Positions 55,870-64,000 of a stretch of DNA of 64,000 bases are shown here, piece after piece. The number at the start of each line of letters is the position of its first letter. Position 1 is the first letter of the stretch. This DNA comes from Atopsyche davidsoni (Eukaryota > Arthropoda > Insecta > Trichoptera > Hydrobiosidae): NCBI GenBank assembly GCA_022113835.1, contig JAILWY010000008.1, forward strand, positions 3,526,001-3,590,000. The letters run 5' to 3'. Under the pieces are notes generated by a model. That model saw nothing but the letters and a program-made list of their open reading frames with translations. It searched no databases and had not been told where the DNA came from. The translations under genes and the position numbers were made by a program.

Positions 55870-56108
55870 TTATTTTTTGGATTGGACGTCAATCAGATGC
55901 GTATTTACTACCCATTACGGGCTTAATATATTATTACTAAAAATTCTTGTTAAACGGAAGTGATTCGTTTGTACAAGGGTTTCTTTAAATCATCTTTAAA
56001 TCATCTTCTATGTATGAACTAATGTGCCTAATCGTATTAGTAATAATATAATAAACCCGTAATGGGTAATAAATACGCATCCGATTGACGTCCAATCCAA
56101 AAAATAAG
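55870..56108 (+). mobile_element. tRNA-like TIR repeat, internally deleted copy with both outer TIRs
   Basis: The left outer end TTTTTGGATTGGACGTCAAT (55875-55894) to ACCCATTACGGG and its inverse at 56050-56105 (CCCGTAATGGGTAATAAATA to GTCCAATCCAAAAAATA) make terminal inverted repeats of about 55-65 bp. The core is reduced to GTGATTCGTTTGTACAAGGG joined to the tail. This is the clearest evidence that the family ends are inverted repeats, as in TIR DNA elements. Confidence 0.75.
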
Positions 56109-56289
56109 ACATATGTATATGATGGTGCGCGTCTTGACTAAATTATTAGATTTTAAAAATAATATCCAGATGGGATTAAAATCGCATCACTTGTTACTTT
56201 GTTCAAAAAGTCCAGTGCTTGCAAATCACTTAATATTAGTTAGTTCATATGTAGAGTATGATTGTTAAAAATTCTCGATAAACGGATGT

Positions 56290-56361
56290 GATTCGTTAGT
56301 ACAAGGGTTAGTACACCGGCCATGTAAGCCTGGTGATGTGGGTTCAAATCCCACTCAAATC
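56290..56361 (+). tRNA. tRNA-like module (Thr-UGU-like), array unit 1
   Basis: The D stem GTAC/GTAC is perfect. The anticodon loop is CATGTAA (UGU), with anticodon stem CCGGC/GCCTG. The T arm is perfect and the B-box is GGTTCAAATCC. The acceptor 3' strand is TCAAATC, giving two mismatches with GATTCGT. A33 replaces the invariant U33. Probably an element module. Confidence 0.5.
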
Positions 56362-56673
56362 ACGATGATATTTTTCTGAGAGTTTCTTTAAATCATCTTC
56401 TATGTATGAACTAATGTGCCTAATCGTATAAGTAATAATATAATAAACCCGTAATGGGTAATAAATACGCATCCGATTGACGTCCAATCCCAAAAATAAA
56501 ACATACGTATATGATGGTGCGCGTCTTGACTAAATTAATAGATTTTAAAAATAATATCCAGATGGGATTAAAATCGCTTCACTTGTTACATTGTTCAAAA
56601 AGTCCAGTGCTTGCAAATCACTAAATATTGGTAAATAAAGTATGATTGTTAAAAAATTTCGATAAATGGAAGT

Positions 56674-56745
56674 GATTCGTTAGTACAAGGGTTAGTACAC
56701 CGGCCATGTAAGCCAGGGGATGTGGGTTCAAATCCCACACAAATC
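56674..56745 (+). tRNA. tRNA-like module (Thr-UGU-like), array unit 2
   Basis: Same design as unit 1, with the acceptor GATTCGT/ACAAATC back to one mismatch and anticodon stem CCGGC/GCCAG. Apart from D-arm changes (AGGGTTAG against AAGGTTCG) it closely resembles the 406-477 core, 56 kb away, which suggests recent spread or constraint on the core. Confidence 0.5.
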
Positions 56746-56810
56746 ACGATGATACTTTTCTGAGAGTTTCTTCTATGTATGAACTAATGTGCCTAATCAT
56801 ATTAGTAATA

Positions 56811-57522
56811 AAAATAAATCAATCAACTCGAATAGCAAATCTTAAAACGCAATTTAAATAGACATCGCAAATACACCTCTAGAAAAAAGAATCAATTAAA
56901 AAAAAAAAAATGTACTACACAAAAATCTGCATACATTTTGTAATACAACGCCTCGACATAAAAAGCCGGAGTCCTTACAACCCGCTTCAATCCTGAGTCC
57001 AATACAAAATATTTAAATACCCCGAGCGATTTGAATAACATTGAATACATTCTTTTCATGCTCGGCGCACCTGGGATGCGGGCCTCCCTTTCAGGCGCCC
57101 CTGAGGTCATGTGATGCCTCTCCCCGGATCCGCCCCGATTGACCCTCCCGTCTTTCAGTGGAATAACTCAATCTGAATGCCGAGGGAAAAGTTTGAATGT
57201 AGCCAGTGCCTCTGGGGATTTTAAAAGCTTCGGGTCCACTCATACTATCCGTTCATTTAAAGCTATCCGTACCTGCTGCAAACAAAAACAACATCTTTTA
57301 CGGTGACAAATTTAAATTAGAAGTTTCAGGTTCGAGATTAAAGACATAAAAATTGCTGATTTGTTAGCAATGAAGAACTCTGTAAAGTGTATCGTGAGTG
57401 ATGATATTTCATTGCAATAAAATATACATATTTGTGATATGGGTAACTTATTATACTTTCTTCACGTTACGTTTATATATTATATATTTTATCAAAAATA
57501 TTTAAGAGTCTTAGTCGCGTGT
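56811..57522. other. GC-elevated block, no gene recognised
   Basis: Positions 56930-57260 are GC-elevated with a 72-codon minus frame (56892-57110) of no known family. The flanks are AT-rich. Confidence 0.4.
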
Positions 57523-58042
57523 TCGAGTTTTTTTGATCATATTCTGGTCCGTTTTGCGAAAAATCGACTGCACAAATTAAAAAAATTTAAATGCAAAAAG
57601 TTTGATACATCCCTTCTTCCGAACAAAATATATTTTTATTTCTTGTAAATTTATTATTAATATGATAAATATGTGTTTTTCCGATTGAAGTGTAGGAATT
57701 TGGAGATTCGTCATGTCCCTGTTATAAGAGTCCTAAACATTGAAAAGTCTCTTTTTTCAATTGGAATTAAAAGATTAAATATCAACCCTGTGCGATATAT
57801 TATTTTAAAAATCAAAAAAAAATCTTTAACGAAATTTGGTTTTGAAAAGTCGTCATTTTATCAAATTTTTCAACATCTTCAAGTTTTTATTTTTCCCTGA
57901 AAATGAACGTTAATTAAATAATTAAAAATAGGAAAATTTAGTGTATAGTTTTTTCAATACTATATAAAAAAATAAATTTTCGACATAGAAAAATAAAGTG
58001 ACAATTAAACTAATTAAATGACACGATTTCGCCAGGTAAAAC
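57523..58042 (+). repeat. Repeat U1, copy 4
   Basis: It starts TTTTTTGATCATATTCTGGT, contains TGGAGATTCGTCATGTCCCT and ends ACACGATTTCGCCAGGTAA. The two open frames inside (57439-57648, 57673-57900) are parts of the repeat and are not conserved across copies. Confidence 0.7.
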
Positions 58043-58817
58043 GGTTAGGTAGCAAGACTATAAAATAATCAAAAAAATATCTTCTTGCTTTGTTTCAGAA
58101 CCATTGTAATCGAATTGGATACATCGTAATTATATTATATTAGCATAATTGAAATAAAATTCAATGGGTTAATGAACTATTATATATTCAAAGATTTGCT
58201 CGACTGCTTAAAAAACAAACCGATAATTGTAAAACTGTTTTAATATTGTTTTTTTTTATGAATTGCTGTTGCAAACAGATCAATGATTAAAATTTATTTA
58301 AAGACTTATAAAAAAGTACAAGTAATCGTTTTTGCCAGCTGTTATGAAATAAAGTGATAATTATAAAATTGTTTTCAAAGCAAATAAAAAAATTATAAAA
58401 CGCAAATCCAAAGACATTCAAACAGATCAACGGATTAATTTCCATTTAAAGAAGAAAAATACACGTTTACTGCTTTTGCTTAACTGCTTGTAAACAGACC
58501 GATTCGAATGAAAAAAAATACATAAAAACTTGCAATAAATTAGCATACGAAACATCTCCCCCCTAACTACCAAAGAAAAGTGCTGGATATTAGTTTTCTT
58601 TCGCGGAACGTGCTCGGGATTTGCTTTTTTTTTTGTACCTCTACATGAAATTATACTCCTCGCCCTTGTGCTCGGTGGCCGTTTTATACATTTAAAGGCC
58701 TGAAATATTTACAAAACTTGAAAAAAACTTTGCAGACGGTATTTCAACACTCGTGGTATCATTTAATAAGGGCAAAGCGAGTAGCACTATATTTTTTCTA
58801 CAAAACTACAAGTGAGA
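58043..58817. other. AT-rich DNA, no gene seen
   Basis: A modest GC-elevated patch (58560-58690) has no frame of note. Confidence 0.45.
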
Positions 58818-58821
58818 TTAA

Positions 58822-59240
58822 CACACTAAAGGCGAGGCGGGTACTAGTACCCGTTTCGCGGACTGCTGTCTAAAATGTATTAATACCTTTTTGAATGTGT
58901 TCACTCTAAAAGCGGCAGAAGGTCATTTTATTCTTTAGGTTTACAGCTCGATATGCTTGTTTAGGACTCGTCAACGTTACTTCTACCAATACTGTCCAGT
59001 GATCGAAATGAAGAAGTGGAGTGGTCAGAGAATGATATTCCTCCAATTATTGAACAATTTTTAAGACAAAGTGGTGTTGTTGTGATGCCAAGTAATCCGC
59101 AAAGTGTGTATGAAGTGGTTCAACTTTTTATGGGAAACGATTTATTTGACTACATGCAAATCAAAGAGTGTATAAACTAGATTTCGCACGCGCAATTTTA
59201 CGCAAATTTTAGTCAATTTGGTACCCACCTAAAGTGTGTT
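58822..59240 (+). mobile_element. piggyBac-like element remnant
   Basis: It is flanked by TTAA on both sides (58818-58821 and 59241-59244), the piggyBac target site. The left end CACACTAAAGGCGAGGCGGG and the inverse right end (AA)CACACTTTAGGTGGGTACC are related inverted termini. Only about 419 bp remain of an element normally 2-3 kb long. The interior keeps the N-terminal coding part. Confidence 0.7.
58965..59180 (+). pseudogene. piggyBac-like transposase, N-terminal fragment
   Basis: The frame (open after TAG at 58962) encodes an acidic leader SSDRNEEVEWSENDIPPII, then a stretch ending SVYEVVQLFMGNDLFDYM. This matches the start of the piggyBac transposase domain (the F-D/E-L-F-x-x-(D/E)-x-(L/I)-x-(D/E)-x-(L/I/V) region that opens the DDE_Tnp_1_7 family). 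It ends at TAG 59178-59180 about where VEETNRYA-type sequence would follow. The catalytic Asp residues lie far downstream in intact proteins and are all missing, so it is non-functional. Confidence 0.7.
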
Positions 59241-59346
59241 TTAATATAACAAAATAGTACAAACTTGCACCTGCTGCGGCTGAAAAGGCGTAAACGTAAA
59301 TTTAACCTAGTGCTTTTATTTCTGAAAAAAGCCCCTGAAGCAGGTA

Positions 59347-59381
59347 TGAACGATAGTTAGGTAAAACCAAACTATCGTTCA
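59347..59381. repeat. Perfect short hairpin
   Basis: TGAACGATAGTT pairs with AACTATCGTTCA, with an 11-base loop between. No flanking element is recognised. It is 100 bases from the piggyBac remnant. Confidence 0.8.
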
Positions 59382-59487
59382 AAAATTGTCAATCCCTGAA
59401 AATGGCACAAAATCAATATGCCTCGTCCATGATAATTACTTTGACTGTTTGACGAGATAGTTGGTCGTTTATATCTTCGGTTGTATC

Positions 59488-59765
59488 TCAGTTAACAATG
59501 GCCGGTGCGTCCTTTAGAATTAACAGAGTTGTTACGCGGCCAATGCTCTGCTCGTATTGTTCCAGGCTTGTGTAGTTCATTGTACCCGCCATGGGGGCTA
59601 TCGAGATCTCAAAAATAACAATACGCAATTTTGGACCATCATCGTGCATATTGTCTTTCTTCCGCTGAAATATTGTGCTGTACAGTGATCCTCTTCAAAA
59701 CATTGTTTCAGATATATTTTAATTAAGCGCGTCTGCTTGAGATAATCTTGAACGTCAGCCGGCAT
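59488..59765 (-). pseudogene. Unrecognised coding remnant split over two frames
   Basis: On the minus strand ATG at 59765 opens a 55-residue frame starting MPADVQDYLKQTRLIKIYLK, which ends at 59598-59600. A second frame, overlapping it and continuing further, reads SLYSTIFQRKKDNMHDDGPK, then LRIVIFEISIAPMAGTMNYT, and ends at TGA 59488-59490. Codon use and GC (higher than flanks) look coding in each part, so a single frameshift in one old gene is the simplest reading. I do not recognise the protein. It could be part of a retrogene or of another transposon. A start in a fair context (ACAATGC) supports the 5' end. Confidence 0.35.
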
Positions 59766-59769
59766 TGTT

Positions 59770-62384
59770 GGTTTCGTATTTTTATAAAATTATATGAATG
59801 ATATATTATACGAATGTGAATTCATCGTGGTATCTTTAAACAGTACACAATATTTTATGAATCTGCGCTTAAATACCATTGAGCTTATTAGAGCATTAAC
59901 ACATGAGAATAAAGCCAGTGTGTTTGTGTGGTTTTGTACATATTAATTATACAGTATACTCAATATACTAATAGTGGTATTCGTGATTACGGTCAGTTGC
60001 TACAATCAATCGCAAAAACTTAAAACGGCTCAACACTCAAGAAGTCTAAGATTCATAGTTTTCATGAAAACTGCAAGACTAGGCTTTCTAATAGTTCTGT
60101 GTTTCCGGTAAGTAAGCACTTATCGATCCGCCGGGCCGGCGTCCTTGACTCGGTAGGAATTGTCACTGTTGTAACAACATCCGGTTCCGGGTCGGGCGGT
60201 AATGCAAATGGCGGATTTCCGCTAATCCCTGGGATTTGTGTTCGAATTTCCAAATGCATTTCCGGCGACGCGGAAACGGAACAAACGACAGCCGCCGCTA
60301 CAGAGTGCAATTATTTCAGGTTTTTTTTTCAGGAGTGTTTATTTTTACAGCCGTGATTTAAAAGCACCTAAATGAGATATGGAAATTTTATATATAATAT
60401 ATATCCATGTTTTTAAAAATAAGGTTGTAGTTTGTGCTATGTCATTTATTATTTATTCTTTGTGAAATATGATAAATAATCCAATTTTTGCGACAAACAC
60501 TGTGGGAATCTTTTCATTGTCAATTGGACTTTTTTCGTCTTATTATGAATTTTTCCTTTTGTATTTTGTGATGGCAATGTTTTCGGCCCGCCAAGTATAA
60601 ATTATTATGCATAAAAAAATAAACAAGAAGTTGAAGAAATGACAAATTTATTTCAATACAAACAAAGTATCTTTTTTAATTTTATTATTTCACAAGAAGT
60701 GTCCAAGACAAAAGATCATCCAATTATATATCTTTGTGAATTTATTTGATCTGTATACTTGTAACATAGTTAACTAATTTTTTATTAGAATTATAACATC
60801 ATACAAATTCCAATTACTTAGAAATATATATATTTATGAAATCTTTTTTTTATTATTATTTTATTTTTATATTAATAACATTTTTACATAGTAGTTGGAG
60901 TTAAAAGCTCGTTCTGTTGTTACAAAGTGATAATGTATTATAAGTGAAACAGTTTAGTTTCTTAATATTTTCAAGTATCAGTTAAACATAAGTATTTACT
61001 GTCAAATATATTTGATTAATATTTTTTAATCAGAATATATCTAAGGAACCAAATATATTACTTACCCCAATTTACAAGACAATTTTGACATATCAGTTAA
61101 AATGACGACGTTTGTAGAAGTAGAAATCTAAGCTTCAATGAATCAATTAAACTTATCGCTGGTAAATACATATATTATATGTAGCTTGCCTTCTAGTTTT
61201 GGGGATCAATACACAATAAGTGGGAGAGGCAGATTTTTATGACTATTTTTCTTGTACGTAGAGTAAAAATACACTTATTTCTCTTAAAAATATATAAAAT
61301 CAATTTAATAGTCGTAAAGATTTTCTTTTGTAATGTTTGTTCAAACCATCAGTGACTTAACAGTATATTCAAAAAATGCTTTTCTTCGAAGGCCAGAAAT
61401 AGAATTCAGAGATCAGATAAAAGGTACATGAAATGCTTGTTAAATTATAGTTATTAATTGAGTTTAAAAAAGGGATGGTAATAACAGTATGAATAATCTA
61501 AGCAATGATAAAAAAATCAATTCCTCGAATTGCCCATTTAATTTGGTCGTGCTATTCATCTGGTTGCCCTGCGGTCGAATTACAAAAACCGTCCCTGTTG
61601 AGACTGAGATATCCTTACAATAAATTTACTCCATTAATCATTTCCTCGGGCTGTTTTTCAGGTAAGGCTTTAGTTTCAGGTCCGGAGGGTGCGCAAGCTA
61701 TTACTTGTGCCGCAATACCCCGGATTAAGCACGTCCTAGCCACGGTCAATACACAGATTAGACCCGAAATTATATTTTTTTAAACGTCCAATTTGCAAAT
61801 ATCTTTATTTATGAGACTTTTTATAGTTAAAGAACAATAAGCGAGAATACTCTTAAAAAAAAATTTAATCAAGTGAATTCGTGTTGATTCGTGCAACATA
61901 GTTTAGAGATGGGAGCTGTTTTTTTTTAATTTCGACTTTTCAACTATACTTAATAGTGATAATAATAGATAATAATGATAAATTATTCAGTTTCAATCAA
62001 ATTGGTTATTTTTTGGTGAGGTTAATAAATTACTTAGAATCAGTAATAGTTGCAACATATTACTTAAGGACGATTCTTGATATTAGTTTATGTTGTCAAT
62101 CAATATTTATTCATATTAAATATTTACAATAAATTAGACATTTCATTTAAAACCATTAAAAATTATAACTAATGATAACCAATGATAAGATAAAGGCATA
62201 TTTTTAAAATAAGTATCAATTACTGACATTTGGCTGATTCAATAAAAACTGATAAAAACTCAAATTTTTAGTATGAAATACTTATTTACATTATTTTAAA
62301 TTAAAAAACCAAAATTTTCGCTTTTTCAAATAAAAACTTAAAACATACAGAATAATTCGTTGATGGAACCACATTGAATAAAAA
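59770..62384. other. AT-rich DNA with two GC-elevated blocks, no gene recognised
   Basis: Blocks at 60090-60320 (overlapping 82- and 85-codon frames on opposite strands) and 61540-61770 (92-codon plus frame at 61505-61783, with a CAGGTAAGG donor-like site inside) are compositional islands. Neither shows a domain. Confidence 0.4.
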
Positions 62385-62416
62385 ATCAAAAGTAGGCTTT
62401 TTAGCCTACTTTTGAT
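62385..62416. repeat. Perfect 32-bp palindromic hairpin
   Basis: ATCAAAAGTAGGCT is followed by TTTT and then AGCCTACTTTTGAT, a 14-bp perfect stem with a 4-base loop. TTGATGGAAC occurs just before (62360-62369) and again at the end of the hairpin (62413-62422). Confidence 0.9.
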
Positions 62417-64000
62417 GGAACTATGAAGGGTTAAGGAGCCCGAGTCGCGGCATTCACTTTTCAGGAGGCTTCAGCAAGTTGTTTCAGAAGGATGCGAATT
62501 CCCCGGCGCCAGCTGATCCGGCCCTGGGGGTCTGAGGAATAATTGGGCGAGACTCCGGCCGGGTCTGGTAATCCGTCATGACTCCTGACTAGCAACATAC
62601 GCTGAAAGGGTGCACAAAACTTAAAAACACCTCAACTATCTAATAATTATATTTTCTATAAGAATATAAAAAAATGAAGAAAGAGTAAATATGGATATCT
62701 ACACTTATTTTTATGTTATGTGTATGAAGTTGTTTTAAGAGTTTTATGATCAGCCTGAATTATTTTAAGTATTTCTGCACAAAAAAAATTTTAATTAATT
62801 AATTTTGAACCTCCTTAAAAATGGGTCTTTTTCAACGTATTGAGTCACTCATAAAGCAGTCTACACACGTCTCAACACAGTCAAAACGGTGATAAACCAA
62901 GAAGCATCTTCATATTTTACGTGTTTTTATAGTTTTTTTCCAAGTAAACGACAAAAAAGAAGTCGTTTGGTGGTCAGATATATTGCAATGTGTGTAAGCA
63001 CCTCAAATCGGAACGACCACATATCACGACTCCATAGAATACTCCGCACTTACCTACTGCCGATGGCTCGCCATTATCATCACCATCATTACAATGCATG
63101 ATTTATTGCCATCCCCATAGGCATCACTCTACATTAATCACAGCCGAAGGACAAAAAGTCTCAGAGTTCACTTAAGCTCAGAGACAGGGATCGATAAATT
63201 CCTACCTGCTTTCATACTTGTGTATTTTCGATTTCCCATCTACAAATCGTGATAAAAACAGTGGAATGATTTTTTCGTTGCACACATTACACTTTAAATA
63301 ATAAATTACATATAAATATATTAATTTAATACTTGCTGAATCTTTAATCAACGAGTAGATGAAAATGATCCTCAAAAATCTATTTTTTAAGACTCAGGTA
63401 AGAACAATTATTTATTTTGCACCCAAGGTGTATTATTAAGTAACCGGTGGATTGAAATATCTACATTTACAATACTTTTAAAAAATGAGGTCGTATTAGC
63501 AAAGGAAAATCAAAGTGCAAGTAACGCTGCCTTTTGAGAAGGATCAACCCTCGTTTATCTGCAGGTTTCTCTATATTCTCCCAAAGCAGGGATCCTTAAG
63601 GAGCGAATCTTTAGAAGCTTCTCATAGAATTGAATCGATTACGTCTTCATCTACCAAATAGATTTCAACCTTTTTATTAAATTATATGTAACGTTATTAT
63701 AAAAATATATATTTGTTAGATTATTCTGAAAAACCAGGTGTACACTATGCGGTAAATACAATAAAAATTTCCATAACAGGTACTTTCTTTAATAAAATCA
63801 AGTACTTGCAATATATTCAACAAAGTTTTTCTTCCTCAGTGCGTTGAATACTTTTTCGTTTGCTGTTTTTTGAACCTCCATAATATTTCATTTTTATAAA
63901 ACTTTTATTTTTGATTTGTGTCTGAGTTAAAATAAACCCATATTGTTAAATATAATATTTGATAAATTTACAAGCAACATTACATTATCAATTTAATATA
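62417..64000. other. Window end, no gene recognised
   Basis: GC-elevated blocks at 62430-62600, 62990-63230 and 63520-63650. The 70-codon plus frame at 62889-63101 ends in a His-rich run encoded by CAT/CAC repeats and is otherwise unremarkable. The rest is AT-rich. Confidence 0.4.

Larger units (their letters stand above)
56109..56810 (+). repeat. Tandem array of the tRNA-like repeat, 392-bp period
   Basis: Two successive units carry the same order: linker (ATGATGGTGCGCGTCTTGAC to GTGCTTGCAAATCACT), tRNA-like core, inner right repeat, outer right end. GATGGTGCGC is at 56121 and again at 56513, a spacing of 392 bases. The last unit is cut after AATCATATTAGTAATAA near 56810. The linker is also present at 17865-17977. 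Confidence 0.8.

Noticed and set aside
1..64000. CRISPR arrays, rRNA genes or bacterial operons
   Set aside because: No regularly spaced short repeats with unique spacers, no rRNA-like sequence and no closely packed long frames. The composition and transposons indicate animal nuclear DNA.

Overview
The window is AT-rich, non-coding-looking eukaryotic DNA. I estimate roughly 30 percent GC by eye. It has long poly-A/poly-T runs, (AT)n microsatellites and many repeat families, and no open frame that I can assign to an intact host gene. The transposon mix (mariner with HDNAR and YSPDLAPSDYHLF motifs, a second Tc1/mariner-type transposase, hAT, piggyBac-like, TIR elements, tRNA-derived repeats, Penelope-like hammerhead motifs) fits an arthropod, most likely an insect. 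I cannot name the species. The locus reads as intergenic or intronic DNA.

Layout. 0-10 kb: two facing copies of a TIR-type repeat carrying a tRNA-like core (262-872), a third at 2045-2275 and a variant at 6380-6575; a local repeat family present three times (3.9, 6.9 and 7.4 kb); short inverted-repeat elements (3.1 and 7.9 kb); a hammerhead-like motif (6694-6739) next to an 83-bp (AT)n. 10-14 kb: a 183-bp MITE, a G-quadruplex tract, a CpG-dense block, and a modular repeat cluster (11.9-13.7 kb) that shares a segment with the minus strand at 53.1 kb. 14-27 kb: a 246-bp tandem duplication, a tRNA-derived SINE-like head, an inverted repeat with hammerhead-like cores (17.15-17.33 kb; relative at 22.25-22.37 kb), more tRNA-like elements, an internally deleted mariner (19959-20489) and a second deleted Tc1/mariner-type element (25428-25954).

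27-48 kb: a 717-bp hAT element with a perfect 8-bp target duplication (27354-28070), an exon-like frame with one internal stop (30204-30431), four copies across the window of a ~500-bp unclassified repeat (32.8, 39.2, 47.1, 57.5 kb), and a second mariner derivative (37915-38702). 48-64 kb: a candidate lysine/proline-rich terminal exon on the minus strand (52839-53069), an array of tRNA-like repeat units with a 392-bp period (55.86-56.81 kb), a piggyBac-like remnant between TTAA sites (58822-59240) and an unrecognised broken coding sequence (59488-59765).

Nothing here works as an operon or pathway. The clearest biological story is the mobile-element load: several families survive only as internally deleted, TIR-bearing derivatives. 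The two features most worth follow-up are the tRNA(Thr)-like cores inside inverted-repeat elements, and the hammerhead-like motifs of the kind reported in Penelope-like retroelements.
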